Notes: generated by a model from the letters alone, not told the origin. Positions 11,170 through 24,600 are shown, counted from the first letter of the stretch. The stretch: 64,000 nt of DNA from Manis javanica (GCF_040802235.1 NC_133174.1:109311647-109375646); one strand, 5' to 3'. Numbers and translations: made by a program.

Positions 11170-11714
11170 TTTATAACCTTGATATTAAAATTGTATAAGA
11201 AAAACTATTTTAAAACATTGATTAATATTTTTTGTGAATATATAATGCCACATGGCTTCAAAATTCCTAAATAAACATTGGCCAATTGAATCTAGCAATA
11301 TTTTTTAAATAACAATAATAATAGTATGTCATGGCCAGGAATGCAAGAAATATCCAACTCTGACAGTCTATTGGGGTTAGTGACTACATTATTAGATTAA
11401 ATGGAAATCAAATCAAAGTATGAATAAAAAACATTTTAACCAATTTAACATTTACTTATGATTTAAAAAAATGTTTGTATAAAACAATGTTCTTCAAAAA
11501 AATGTGTGCATGTATTATTTGTAGCAAACTAGGATGAGAAACTTTCTGACATTGATTAGTAAAACATCATACTTAAGAATGAAACTAAGGAAGCATGTTC
11601 ATAAAAGTAAAAAGACAGGACAACTATTCTTGCTATCACTGAAATTATTTAACACTATGCTAGAAGGTGTAGCCAATGTAATGAGACAAAAATTAATAAG
11701 ACATAAGATTGGAA
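11170..11714 (+). mobile_element. Old L1 (L1M-like), ORF2 fragment, first piece
   Basis: Diverged plus-strand reverse-transcriptase region: GGCCAGGAATGCAAGAAATA (around 11334), then ACTATTCTTGCTATCACTGAA and ATTTAACACTATGCTAGAAG near 11620-11665 match the order of an L1 ORF2. The same element resumes at 12056 and again at 18459. Its left boundary beside L1-a is not clear. Confidence 0.65.
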
Positions 11715-11727
11715 AAGAAGAATTCTT
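11715..11727. repeat. Target-site duplication, left copy (L1 3' fragment)
   Basis: AAGAAGAATTCTT matches 12040-12055 (AAGAAGAGGAATTCTT) apart from three extra bases on the right. Confidence 0.65.
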
Positions 11728-12039
11728 TTTCTTATTTTTTTTTTTTACTCAGAAGCTTTTTTTATTTTTCACTTTATTAAAGTATCATTGATATAAAGTT
11801 TTATGAAGGTTTCACATAAGCAATATTGTGGTTTCAACATTCACCCATATTATCATGTCCTCACCCATCCCCTTTGCGGTCAATGTCTGTCAGTGTAGTA
11901 CAATGCTAAAGACTCACTACTTGTCTTCACCATGCTGTACTGCCTTCCCTGTGACCTACCTATATTGTGATTGTGAATTATAGTACCTGTTAATGTCATC
12001 CAACCTTCCCAACCCTCCCCTTTGATAAACACTAGTCCC
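11728..12039 (-). mobile_element. 5'-truncated L1, 3' UTR only, minus strand
   Basis: On the plus strand it begins with a T-run (11737-11748, the reversed A-tail). It then carries the common L1 3' end of this genome: AGTATCATTGATATA, GGTTTCACATAAGCAA, CACTACTTGTCTTCACC, and ends at CACTAGTCCC. About 310 bp, no coding part. Near-matching target duplications flank it. Confidence 0.85.
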
Positions 12040-12055
12040 AAGAAGAGGAATTCTT

Positions 12056-12163
12056 GTGATAAATTATTAGAGATAATAAACAAGTTTAGAAAGATTTTAG
12101 GGATACAAATCTACATACAAGAATAAATGGCAGTCATAAAAAATTAGAAAATATAAATGGAGA
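12056..12163 (+). mobile_element. Old L1 (L1M-like), second piece
   Basis: Continues the ORF2 reading of the 11170-11714 piece: AACAAGTTTAGAAAGATTTT and GGGATACAAATCTACATACA correspond to the region just after the reverse-transcriptase active site. Its last 12 bases are the left target duplication of L1-b (TATAAATGGAGA, 12152-12163). Confidence 0.7.
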
Positions 12164-13190
12164 GGATTAAAGATGGTGGCATGAGAGGTTAGCCAGAGAA
12201 CTCCTCCCAAAACAACATATAATATGAAAATATGGTGAATACAACTAATCCTAAAAAGGCAAAAGGAAAGAAGGCTGCATCAGACTGCATACACCTGGAG
12301 AAAAGAGCAGACCTAATGAAACAGGGTAACGTACCAAAGCAGTGATCTGGTGGGAGCCAAGACCTTTCCCCACCCCAGCTCACTGATAGGAGGAAGAGAA
12401 ATGGAGTGGGGAGGGGATGGAAGCTTAGGACTGCTGAATACCCAGACCTGAAGATCGGCTTTAGGAGCACAAACCTACATTGCATGGTGCTCTGGAGAAT
12501 TGTAAGGTTGGAAAGCTAAGACAGGTGGAATACTTGGAGAGACTGAGATTCTAGCCGTTTGTGGAAAACTGGGATCCACATCCAGCTGCTCTTGGACAAA
12601 AGAAAAGTGGGTAGTCTCAGAGACTTTCTAACAGCAAGAATGCTGCTACAGGAGCAAGGATTGCACAGCACTTGCTCCTTAGGAGAAAGGATACATGGAC
12701 AAAATTGTCTGGGTGCACTCTGCACAGTAGGTTAAGGACTTTAAGAATGTTCAGGGGATCCATCCCCCTGGCTGGCTACTCAGCTCTGAGCCCCCCGCCC
12801 CACTGTAATATGCAGTCTGCTACACTTTCCATCTGGCCTGCTGGCACTGGCTCACAAACCGGCACTCCGTGCCTTGGCAATCAGGCAAGCGAGAGGGAGA
12901 GCCCACATACAGCAGCTACAAATGCAAAGCACAGGGGCTTACACCTGTGTGCTTGACCAATTGGTTCTGACAGTGGAGATAAACAATGAGCCGGGAAACA
13001 GGAAACAGCTCTTTCCTTCTCCCAGGCACCAGCGCTGCACCCCTGTGAACACTGACATCACTCCAGGGGCTGAGCAGTCCAGAGAGTAGAGATTCTGGGC
13101 ACTCAGAGGCGCCACATAGAAATATGAAATGTCAAAGGAGCATGGTTCAAACCAAAATCCAACTAACACCTGAAAAAGGGCCAAGTGAAA
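12164..13190 (+). promoter_or_regulatory. L1-b 5' UTR (internal promoter region)
   Basis: GC-richer than its flanks and collinear with the 5' UTRs of L1-a and L1-c (shared blocks include GGGAGGGGATGGAAGC near 12410 and GGCTGAGCAGTCCAGAGAG near 13070). In L1s this segment carries the internal promoter. Short open frames in both strands are not kept between copies. Confidence 0.7.
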
Positions 13191-13974
13191 CTAAACTCAT
13201 TAACCTCCCTGAAAGAGAGTTCAAAATAAAAATCATAAAGATGCTCATGTAGGTACAGAAAAATATTCTAGAACTCAGGGATGAATTTAGAATGGAGATT
13301 CAATCATTGAGAAATTCCATACCTGAAATGAAACATACAATGGAGGGATTTAAAAGATTAGATGTAGTAGAAGAGACAGCAAGTGGAATAGAAATTACAA
13401 AAGAGGAATACAAAGAAGCTGAGACACAGAGAGATAAAAGGATGTCTAGGATTGAAAGAATATTGAGAGAAATGTGCGACAATATTCACATTATAGGGGT
13501 ACCAGAAGAAAAAGAGACAGAAAAAGGGACAGAAAGTGTCTTTGAGGAAGTAATTGCTGAAAACTTCCCCAATACGGGGAAGGAGATAATCTCTCAGGCC
13601 ATGGAAGTGCACAAATCTCCCAACACAAGGGACCAAGAAAGACAACACCAAGATATATAATAATTAAAACGGCAAAGATCAAGGATAAGGACATACTTTT
13701 GAAAGTAGCAAGAAAGAGAAAAAAGATCATATATAAAAGAAAACCCACCAGGCTATCATCAGAATTCTCAAGAGAACCCTTACAGGCCACAAGGGACTGG
13801 CATGATATATTTAATGCAATGAAACAGAATGACCTCAAACCAAGAATAGTCTACCTGGTAAGATTATTGTTTAAATTTGAAGGAGGGATTAAACAATTTC
13901 CACATAAGCAAAAGCAGAGAGAATTTACCTCCTCCAAACCACCTTGAAAGTGTATATTGGAGGGACTGTTATAG
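13190..13974 (+). pseudogene. L1-b ORF1 remnant
   Basis: Coiled coil near the start (IQSLRNSIPEMKHTMEG), then the RNA-recognition fold opening NIHIIGVPEEKETEKGTES and IAENFPNTGKE, open over 13292-13660. The C-terminal part is in a second frame (13699-13947, with FSREPLQATRDWHDIFNAMK). The usual stop aligns with TAG at 13972-13974. One frameshift between 13630 and 13700 and a stop in the first part break the gene. Confidence 0.87.
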
Positions 13975-14274
13975 ATGGAAGTGTTCCTAAGGCAAAATAG
14001 CTGTCACCAGAGAAAATAAAATGACAGTAAAGAAAATAGAACAATTAATTACTAAGAAAATGCAATATCAGATAAACTACCCTCAAAGTCAGTCAAGGGA
14101 TAGACAAAGAGTACAGAATATGATATCTAATATATTAATAATAGAGGAGGAAGGAAAAGGAGAGGAAAAAAAGAACATTTAGGTTATGTTTTTAATAGCA
14201 TACTGAGTTAAATTAGATGGTTAGATAGTAAGGGAATTACCTTGACCTTTGGTAACCATGATCTAAAGCCTGCA

Positions 14275-17200
14275 ATAGCAAAGAGTACACACCTATTGAT
14301 AATCACCCTAAATGTAAATGGTCTGAGTGCACCAATCAAAAGACATAGAGTCTTTGAAAGGATAAGAAAAAGACCCATCTATATGTTGCCTACAAGAGAC
14401 TCACTTCAAACCCAAAGACATACACAGACTAAAAGTGAAGGGATGAAAAAAGATATTCCATGCAACTAATAGGGAGAAAAAAGCAGGAGTTGCAGTACTT
14501 GTATCAGACAAAATAGACTTCAAAACAAAGAAAGTAATAAGAGACAAAGAAGGACATTACATAATGATAAAGGGATCAGTCCAACAAGAGGATATACCGT
14601 TATAAATATCTATGCACCCAACACAGGAGCATCTAGATATGTGAAACAAATACTAACAGAATTAAAGTGGGCAATAGAATGCAGTACATTCCTTTTAGGA
14701 GAATTCAACACACCACTCACTCGAAAGGACAAATCAGCCAGAAAGAGAATAAGTGAGGAACAACACATTAGAGCAGATGGACCTAACAGCCATCGACAGA
14801 ACACTCCACCCAAAAGCAGCACGATACACATTCTTTTCAAGTGTACATGGTACATTTTCAAGAATAGATCATATACTAGGCCAGAAAAAGAGCCTCAGGA
14901 AATTCAAAAAGACTGAAATTGTACCAATCAGGTTCTCAGACCACAAAGGTATGAAAGTAGAAATAAATTATGCAAAGAAAATAAAAAAGCCCAAAAACAC
15001 ATGGAGGCTTAACAACATGCTCCTAAATAACCAACGGATAAATGATCAAATAAAAACAGATATCAAGCAGTATGTGAAGATAAATGACAACAATAGCACT
15101 GCATAATCTGTGGGATGCAGAAAAGGCTGTACTAAGAGGGAATTATGTTGCAATACAGGCCTACATCAGGAAAGAAGAACAATCCTATATGAACAGTCTA
15201 AACTCACAATTAACAAAACCAGAAAAAGAAGAACAAATGAGGCCCAAAGTCAGTAGAAGAAGGGACATATAAAGATTAGAGCAGAAATGAATAAAATTGA
15301 GAAGAATAAAACAATAGAAAGAATTAATGAAAGCAGAAGCTGGTTCTTCAAGAAAATAAACAAAATAGATGAACCCCTAGCCAGACTTATCAGGAAAAAA
15401 AGAGTCTACACACATGAACAGAATCAGAAAGGATAAAGGACAAATCACAATGCACACCACAGAAACATAGAATTATGAGAGAATACTATGAAAAATTATA
15501 TGCTAACAAATTGGATAACCTAGAAGAAATGGACAAATTTCTAGAAAAATACAACATTCCAAGGCTGACACAGGAAGAAACAGAACATCTCAATAGAACC
15601 ATTACCAGCTAGGAAATTGAACTGGTAATACAAAAACTACCTAAGAACAAAACTCCTGGACCAGATGGTTTCACTGCTCAGTTTTATCAAACATTTAGTA
15701 AGGACCTAATACCCATCCTCCTTAAATTTATTCAAAAAGTAGAAGAGGAGGGAATACTCCCAAACTCATTCTACAAGGCCATCATCACTCTAATACCAAA
15801 ACCAGGCAAAGATACCACAAAAAAAGAAAATTACAGACCAATATCCCTGATGAACATAGATGCAAAAATGCTCAACAATATATTAGCAAACAGAATTCAA
15901 GAATACATCAAAAAGATCATCCATCATGATAAAGTCAAGTTTATTCCAGGGATGCAAGGATGGTACAACATTCGAAAATCCATCAACATCATCCACCACA
16001 TCAATGAAAAGAAAAACAAAATCCACATGATCACCTCCACTGATGCTGAAAAAGCATTCGACAAAATTCAGCATCCATCCATGATAAGAACTCTCAACAA
16101 AACGGGTATATAGGGGAAGTACCTCAACATAATAAAGGCCATATATGACAAACACACAGCCTACATCTTACTTAATAGTGAGAAGATAAAAGCTTTTCCT
16201 TTAAGGTCAGGAATAAGACAAGGATGCCCACTCTCCCCACTTTTGTTCAACATAGTTCTGGAGGTCCTAGCCATGGCAATCAGACAACACAAAGAAATAA
16301 AAGGCATACAGATAGGCAGGAAAGAGGTCAAACTGTCCCTGTTTGCAGATGACATGATATTGTATGTAAAAATCCTGAAAGAGTCCACTCCAAAACTATT
16401 ACAACTAATATCTGAATTCAGCAAAGTTGCAGGATACAAAATTAATACACAGAAATCTGTTGCATTCTATATACTAAAAATGAACTAGCAGAAAGAGAAA
16501 TCAGGAAAACAGTTCCATTTATAGCTGCATCAAAAAGAATAAAATACCTAGGAATAAACCTAACCAAGGAAGTGAAAGACCTATACCCTGAAAACTACAA
16601 GACACTCATGAGAGAAATTAAAGAACATACCAATAAATGGAAATACATCCTGTACTCATGGATAGGAATAATTAATATTGTCAAAATGGCCATTCTGTCT
16701 AAAGCAATCTACACATTCAGGGCAATCCCTATCAAAATACCAACAGCATTCTTCAGTGAACTAGAACAAATAGTTCTAAAATTCTTATTGGAGGAATAAA
16801 AGACCCCAAATAGCGAATGCAATCCTGAGAAGGAAGAATAAAGCTGGGGGGATTATGCTCCCCAACTTCAAGCTCTACTACAAAGGCACAGTAATCAAGA
16901 CAATTTGGTACTGGCACAAGAAGAGACCCACAGACCAATGGAACAGACTAGAGAGCCCAGATATAAATCCAAGCACATGTGGTGAATTAATATACAATAA
17001 AGGAGCCATGAATATACAATGAGGAAATGACAGCCTCTTCAACAATGGTGTTGGCAAAACTGGACAACTACATGTAAGAGAATGAAACTGTATTATTGTC
17101 TAACCCCCTACCCAACAGTAAACTCAAAATTGGTCAAAGACCTGAATGTAAGTCATGAAACCATAACAGTCTTAGAAGAACACATAGGCAAAAATCTCTT

Positions 17201-18064
17201 GAATATAAACATGAGCAACTTTTTCCTGAGTGCATCTCCTCGGGCAAGGGAAACAAAATAAAAAATGAACAAATGGGACTATATCATGCTAAAAAGCTTC
17301 TGTACAGCCAAGGACACCATTAGCAGAACAAAAAGGCATCCTAGCGTATGGGAGAATATATTTGTAAATGACATATCTGACAAAGGGTTAATATCCAAAA
17401 TATATAAAGAACTCACATACCTCAACAACCAAGAGGCAAATAACCCTATTAAAAAATGGGCAGAGGATCTGAACAGACAGTTCTCCAAAGAAGAAATTCA
17501 GATGGCCAACAGACACATGACAAGGTGTTCCTCATCATTAATTATCAGAGAATTCCAAATTAAAACCACAATGAGCTATCACCTCACACCAGTTAGGATG
17601 GCCAACATTGAAAAGACTAGGAACAACAAATGCTGGTGGGGATGCAAAGAAAGGGGAACCCTCCTACACTGCTGGTGGGAATGTAAAAGAATTCAACCAT
17701 TGTGGAAAGCCATATGGAGGTTCCTCAAAAATCTAAAAATAGAAATACCATTTGACCCTGGAATTCCACTCCTACCAAACTCAAATAAAGAAACTTTTCA
17801 GATTCTAAAAGATATATGCAACTCTATGTTTATTGCAGCAGTACTTACAATAGCCAAGATATGGAAGCAACCTAGGTGTCCATCAGTAGATGAATGGATA
17901 AAGAAGAGGTGGTACATATACTCAATGAAATAGTATTCAGCCATAAGAAACAAATCCTACCATTTGCAACAACATGGATGGAGCTCGAGGGTATTATGCT
18001 CAGTGAAATAAGCCAGGCAGAGAAAGACAAATACCAAATGATTTCCCTCATTTGTAAAGTATAA
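14275..18064 (+). pseudogene. L1-b ORF2 remnant
   Basis: The start aligned to other copies is ATA (14275-14277) instead of ATG. The endonuclease spans about 14280-15000 in several frames. The reverse transcriptase spans about 15500-16750 with FADD at 16342-16353. The longest open piece, 17265-17933 (222 residues), is the C-terminal part and keeps the Cys-His motif as [18 protein letters not shown] (CX3CX7HX4C). It ends early at a TAG where other copies have Tyr; the aligned stop is TAA at 18062-18064. Confidence 0.88.
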
Positions 18065-18137
18065 CAACTAAGCAAAACTGAAAGAACAAAAGAGAGGCAG
18101 ACTCACAGACTCCAAGAAGGGACTATCGGTTACCAAA

Positions 18138-18180
18138 TGGGAGGGTGGCAAGGACGGGTGGGCAGGGAGGGAGAAGGGGA
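18138..18180 (+). repeat. G-rich tract in L1-b 3' UTR
   Basis: Several runs of three or four G separated by short loops. Such polypurine tracts are a known feature of mammalian L1 3' UTRs and can fold as G-quadruplexes. Matching tracts lie at 42208-42258 (L1-c) and 61960-62012 (L1-d). Confidence 0.7.
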
Positions 18181-18458
18181 TTGTAGGCTATCATGATTAG
18201 TGCATATGGTGTTTTGGGGTCATGGAGAAGACACTGTAGCACAGAGAAGACAAGTAGGGACTCTGTGCCATCTTACTACACTGATGGACAGTGACTGCAA
18301 TGGCATATGGGGGAGACTCGATAATAAGGGTGAATGTAGTTATCACACTGTTTTTCTTGTGAAATTCATAATACTGTATATCAATGATGCCTTAATAAAA
18401 AAATAAGTAAAATAAAAGTAAAACAAAAAAGGGAAGAAAAAGAATCTATAAATGTAGA

Positions 18459-18790
18459 AACAATCCTATTCAGAATACAATCAATATATGTAATAATTCA
18501 CCTTGCCACCTTGGACTAAAACAGGCAAAAGGTATAGACAGCCTTAAAGAAAAGAATTATGCTACTGCACTAAAGAACATAAAAGACTTGATAGAGAAAC
18601 ACAATGGTCATGAATGGGAAAATTCAATTCTGTAAAAATGTGAAGTAACCCCAAATTAAGCAATCCAGTGTACTTTCCATTCTAATAGGATTTTAGTACA
18701 AAGTGATTAGAAAACCCAAATGGCAGAATAAACCTAAAAAGAAGAAAAACAATACTTGGGAAAAAAAGAATAAGTAAGGAGAATTTGCCC
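18459..18790 (+). mobile_element. Old L1 (L1M-like), third piece
   Basis: Resumes the ORF2 of 12056-12163 after L1-b: GGTCATGAATGGGAAAATTC, AATGTGAAGTAACCCCAAAT and the following AGTGTACTTTCC fit the segment downstream of the reverse transcriptase. The right end fades near 18790. Confidence 0.65.
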
Positions 18791-19440
18791 TAGAGAACAC
18801 AAAACATACTATTATGGTACAGTATTTAGTTATTCTACTTCTAGTTGCATAATGGACTAGAAGCCCACCTATTACAAATTAACAAATCTTTCTTTAAAAA
18901 TAATTCATGCTATATTACTGGTATTACAGGAAACTTGAAAAATCATCTTAAAAAAGTTTTAAAGGAAAATTTCATTTTATGTGGTGGAAATGGCAACAAT
19001 AAGGAGTAATTAGGAGTAATTTTAAGAGGAGTGTATTGCCCTCAAAGAAAATCCATTTCAGCAGTATGATCTGGAATTCAAAGTTTGGTCTAGATATAAA
19101 GTAGTTGGTAGGCTAACTGACTACCAACCAGATTAACTTGAAGAGTGGAAGATGGCTGAAATCCCTCTTGGTCCCAAGTCAGTAGTGCTCCTGAGACTAC
19201 TTGAAGCAGAAAAATTCAAATTCTATAAAGACAGAAACTTCAGTTTAGAGTCTTAGAATTTCCAGTAATTAATATCAATTAGACTGATTCACAATGAAAA
19301 ATAACAAATTAATAAAAGAAAATGAGTGAGTTGAGATAACAAATACCAAATTTAGACAGCCCTCAACTAAGGGCTTTACATCTTGGAATTATCACATTAG
19401 AAACATAAAATACCAATGGACTTTTGGAATGAAAGGATGT
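18791..19440. other. No recognised element
   Basis: AT-rich sequence without a supported gene or repeat. Short open frames only. Confidence 0.4.
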
Positions 19441-19449
19441 TGAACCAAA

Positions 19450-19860
19450 ATGAAGAATTGAACCAGAGAAGCAGAACCAGTAGGATATATATTGTCTCTA
19501 TCTCTCATGCCCACCCCACCCCTGTGTCTTGACTGCCTGCCCAATGGATTTGGACTTTCTTAGTTTCCACAACTACAAGTCTAAATCCATAGGGCAGGCT
19601 TCAGGAAGTGAAGTTCATGGGCTGGCTCGAATTCCACAGTCTTGGATTGAAGCTACAGATAGTCTACAGATAGAATTTCTTCCCTTTCTCTCCAGGAAAT
19701 TTTTGCCCTGCTTTTAAGCCTTTTCAACAAATTTAATCAGGTCCACCAAGTTATCATAGATAATCTCCTGCACATAAAGTCAGCTGACTAGAGACTTAAA
19801 CAGTATCTACAAAATACTTTCACTCCAACAGCTAAGCTAGTGTTTTATTGAATAACTGGA
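19450..19860. repeat. Old interspersed repeat fragment, family not determined
   Basis: Two blocks recall a common mammalian repeat: CCAGAGAAGCAGAACCAGTA at 19463, and further on the order ATCAGGTCCACCAAG, AGTCAGCTGACTAGAGAC and AGCTAGTGTTTTATTGAATA (about 19737-19857). The blocks are in the order I recall for that repeat, but I cannot name it with confidence. Confidence 0.4.
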
Positions 19861-19869
19861 TACTGTACA

Positions 19870-20450
19870 CTATCCAATTTGACATATCAATAAAGCGATT
19901 ACATAAACTATAGATAAAATGCAAGATACAACCACTTGAAGGCTCTGGAGAATGAATCAGACAGGAACTGAAATTTGAAAGAAGAGACCAGCATGGGTGA
20001 GTTTACTGTTTTTACCAATTTAGCCTATCTCACAGTAGAGGTAAAATGTAAGCCACAAAGAGTTTTTTTAAAAAGCACCTATTTTCTCTCCAGAAGAGCA
20101 ACAGCCTCTGGGAAGTCAGGAGGAAATCCCAGAGAGGAGAGAACCAGTGAAAGGGAATACTAAATTCTATGTATAAACTCTGCCTAAATTTCTGTCTGAC
20201 GGGTGAACCAAGCATATGTAGGGCACTCTAAAGCAGATTGCAATTAACACTAAAAGACCAGACCTGGAACTAGAATTTATGACCACTACAAGCAAGATAA
20301 AAATTGCAGTTTGAACCTAAAAAAGGTACTTTGTTGCTAAAACAAAATCATCGACACTCTTCAAAAGATGTTTAGTGAAGTAACAGAACAGATATTTGTA
20401 ATCAATGAAAAGATAGGGAATCTAAACAGAAAAATATAAATGATAAAAGA
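19870..20450. other. No recognised element
   Basis: AT-rich, no supported gene. The short open frames here have no recognisable content. Confidence 0.4.
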
Positions 20451-21345
20451 GAAACATATTTTACCTAAATTCCACTTGTTATCCTTGACCTAAGTCTCAC
20501 ATACTTTATATAAAAGTCAACTCAAAATGAATCACTGACTTAAATAGAAAATGTGCATTTCAGAAAAAAGAAACCAACAGAAGAACATATTTAGAATGTA
20601 GGGCTAGGCAGCAAGTTCTTAGACGTGACACCAAAAAAACAATTCATAAAAGGAAAAATTGATAATTGAACTTCATCAAAATAGAAAAGTTTTACTGTGC
20701 AAAAAGTCCCCTAGAGAATACAAAAATGACAAACTATCAACTGTCAGAAAATATGTGCAAAACACTTATGTACCAAAAAATTAGTATAAAGAATATAGCA
20801 GGAACTCTTGACAGTACGAAAACAAATAATGCACTTAGAAAAGGGAAAGTACATGAAAAGATATTTTACCAAAGAGAATATACAGAAAATACAGATGGCA
20901 AATACACACATGAAAAGATGTTCAATATCAATACCATCAGAGAAATGCAAATCGAAATCATAATGAAATATCACTATATACATTAGAATGGCAAAAATAG
21001 AAACTGGTTAAAATACCAAATGCTGGTAGGGTTTGGCAAAACTTTTAATCATATATTTCTGGTGGGAATGTAAAATGGCCACTCTGGAAAACATTTTGGC
21101 CATTTCTTTATAAACTAAAAATGCAACTGCCATATAGACTAGCAATTGCACTTGTTGGCATTTATGCCATAGAAATGAAAACTTATGCTCACATAAAAAC
21201 TTATACATGAATTTTATAGCAGATTTGTTTTTAATAGCCAATAACTGGAAACAACTGAGATGCCTCTCCTTTCAATGTGTGAATGGTTAAAAATCTGTGT
21301 TACATACATACCATGAAATACTACTCAGCAATATAAAGAATAAGA
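20450..21345 (+). mobile_element. Old L1 (L1M-like), ORF2 C-terminal part and 3' end
   Basis: Plus-strand order fits the end of L1 ORF2: TTGAACTTCATCAAAATAGA, GAGAAATGCAAATCGAAATC, ATTTCTGGTGGGAATGTAAA and ACCATGAAATACTACTCAGC. It is strongly diverged, with many stops, and much older than L1-a to L1-d. Confidence 0.75.
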
Positions 21346-21660
21346 GAATAAGCAATTAGAGTGATGTTAGCATCATGGCACCATAAGACATTCCTCTTTT
21401 TTGTCCTCCCTTTTAAACAACTGATTTGCCATCTATCCACAAACCAAAGTACCTCTATGGGAGTTGTGGTATCTGGAATCATATGTCAAGGAACTCAAGA
21501 GGAATCTTGCCTACCTGTGCATGGAATAAAAGGCAGAGAGACCTCAGTATGGGCTGTGGAACCAGTGTAGGGGGTTTGTAAAGTAGGTACAAGTCCTCTC
21601 AGCCATGGTTGGTGAGTATGCCATGGTCTCTTGGCAGTAAATGAGTGCCCAGCTTCCCAA
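21346..21660. other. Unassigned stretch between two old L1 pieces
   Basis: Moderate GC, with a 69-codon frame (21361-21570) of no recognisable content. It could be an L1 5' UTR remnant or another repeat. Confidence 0.35.
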
Positions 21661-24600
21661 GAACTGGTTTTTCATAAAGGTAAACAAAATTAAAAAATTG
21701 CTAGACTAAGAAAAAATCCTCTAATAAATTAAATCAGAAATGAAAGACATTTATAACTGACTAAAAAAATAGGGTCATAAGAAACTAGTATGAACAGTTA
21801 CATGCCAGTAAATTGGGTAACCTAGAAGAAATGGATACATTCCTAGAAATACAAACTACCATGACTGAATCATGAATAAACAGAAAATCTGAACAAAACA
21901 ATAAGTAAGGAGATTGCACAAGTAATCAAAAGCCTCCCAACCCACAAAATTCTAGAACCAGATGGCTGCACTGGTGAATTCTACCCAACATTTAAAAATT
22001 AATGCTAGTGCATCTCAAAGTCACCCAAAAAAAATGAAGTGAAGGGAACATTTCCAAACTTACCTTGATACCAAAGCCAGATAAGGACATTACAAGAAAA
22101 TCATAGAACAGTAGCCCTGATGAATATAGATGTAAATATTCTCAAAAAAATATTAGCAAACTGAATTAAACAACACATTAAAAGGATCACATACCATGAC
22201 CAAGTGAGATTTATCCCTGGAATTCAAGGATAGTTCAACATATGCAAATCAATAAATGTGATATACTACATTAATAGAATGAAAATAGAAATCATATGAT
22301 CATCTCAATAGATGCAGAAAAAGCAGTTGGCAATGTACAAATCCCTTCATGATTAAAACCCTCAATGAATGGGGTATAGAAGTAACATACTTCAACATAC
22401 TAAAGGCTGTATACCACATACCCATAGCTAACATTATACCCAACAGTGAAAGATTGAGAGCTTTTCTTTTAAGATCAAGAACAAAACAAGGGTTCCCACT
22501 CTTACCACTCTTATTCAACATACTACTTAAGTTCTAGTTAGAGCAATTAAGTGAGACAAGGAAATAAAATATATCCCAATAGAAAAAGAAGAAGTAAAAT
22601 TATCATTATTTGCAGATCATATGATTTTATGTATAAAAAATCCTAAAGACTCAACCAAAAAATCTGTTGATACTAATCAACAAATTCAGTAAAGCTGCAG
22701 GATATAAAATCAATGTACAGAAATCAGTTGCATTTCCATACACTAGTAACAAAATATCTGAAAAAGAAACAGAAAACTATCAAAAACAATAAAATACTTA
22801 AGAATAAATTTAAACAAGGAAGTGAAAGATCTGTACAATGAAATGTACAAGACTTCAATGAAAGAAATTGAAGACACAAATGCCAAGATATTCTATTCAT
22901 TGATCAGAATAATTAGTGTTGTTAAAATGTCCATACTACCTAAAGCCATCTATAAATTCAGTGCAATCCCTATCAAAATTTCAATGTCATTCTTCACAAA
23001 AATAAAAAGGACAGTTCCAAAATTTAAATGAAACCTAAAAGACCCTGAATAGCCAATGCATCCTGAGAAAGAATAACAAAGCTGGTAGTGTCACACTTTC
23101 AGTTTTCAAACTATATTACAAAGCTACAGTAAGTAAACCAGTATAGCACTGGCCTAAAAATAGACACATAAACTAATGGAACAGAACATAGCTCCCAGAA
23201 ATTAATCACCATATACAGTCATCTAACATTTCACAAATGAGCTAAGAACATTCAATGGGGAAAGGGTTATCTCTTAAACGAATGGTGGTGGGAAAACTGA
23301 ATAACCACATGCAGAAATATAAAATTGGACTCCTAAAGATAGGACAAGATAAGCAAGAGCACCACTCACCAAAATTAACTCAAACTAGAATAAAAGCTGG
23401 ACCATAAGACCTGAAACTCTAAAACTCCTAGAAGAAAACATAAGGAGGAAGATCCTTGACACCTGTCTTGGGAATGATTTTTTGGATTTGACACCAAAAA
23501 CAGAAGCAACAAAAGCAAAATTAACAAGTGCACTTCAAATTCAAAGCTTCTGCATGGCAAAAGAAACAATCAACAAAATTAAGAGGAAACCTATGTAATG
23601 GAATTAAATATTTGAAAACCATGTATCAGATAAAGGTTAATATCCAGATTAAATAAAGAATTCATACAACACAATATTTGATTAAGAAATAGGCAGAGGA
23701 ACTGAATAGACATCTTCCTAAAGAAGCCATCAAAATGGCTACCAGGTATATGAGAAGATGCTCAGTATCACTAATCATCAGGGAGATGCAAATCAAAACC
23801 ACAATGAGATATCACCTCACACCTATTAGAATGGCTAATAGCAACAAGACAGGAAATAACAGGTGTTGGAGAAGATCTGAAGAAAAGGCACCCTTGTATA
23901 CTCTTGGTGTGTATATAAATTGGTGAAGCCACTCAGGAAAATAACAGAGGTTTCTCAAAAAATTAGAAATACAACTACCATATGATCTAGCAACCTTACC
24001 ACTGGGTATATACCCAAAGGAAAGGAAAGGAAATAAAATGAAAACTGGATATCAAAAAGATATCTGTACTCCCATGTTTATTAGAGCATTATTCACAATA
24101 ACTAAGATTTTGAAACAAAGACCATTGATGGATGAATGGATTGAGGAAAATGTGGTGTATATATATAGTATATACACACACACAATTAAATATTATTCAG
24201 CCAGGAGAAAGAAGGAAATCCTGTCATTTGTGACAACATGGATGGACCCCGAGGGCACTATGTTTAGTAACATAAGCTAGAGATAGAAAGACAAATATTG
24301 TATGATATCACTGATAAGTGGAATCTAAGGAAGCAAAACTTGTAGAAACAGAGTAGAACAGTGGTTATCGGGGGTAGTGGGTAAGGGACTTGGGGAGATG
24401 TTGTTACAGGGTACAAACTTGCAATTCAAAGATAAATAAATTATAGAGATTTATAGCACAGCATGGTGATTATAGTCAACAATACTGTATTGTTGACTTT
24501 AAAACTGCCAAGAAATTAGATTTTAAATATTTTAACCGCAAAAAAGAAATTGTAATTACATGACATGATAGAATTGATAGCTAAAGCTTCAGTGTAATCA

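Larger units (their letters stand above)
12164..18446 (+). mobile_element. L1-b: full-length LINE-1, plus strand, about 6.28 kb
   Basis: It starts GGATTAAAGATGGTGGCATG, matching the L1-a start, and ends in a mixed A-rich tail (18398-18433). Target duplications are TATAAATGGAGA (12152-12163) and TATAAATGTAGA (18447-18458), one mismatch. Order: 5' UTR to about 13190, ORF1 to 13974, ORF2 to 18064, then a 3' UTR with a G-rich tract at 18138-18180. It is inserted into an older L1 that continues on both sides. Stops and frameshifts make it inactive. Confidence 0.92.
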
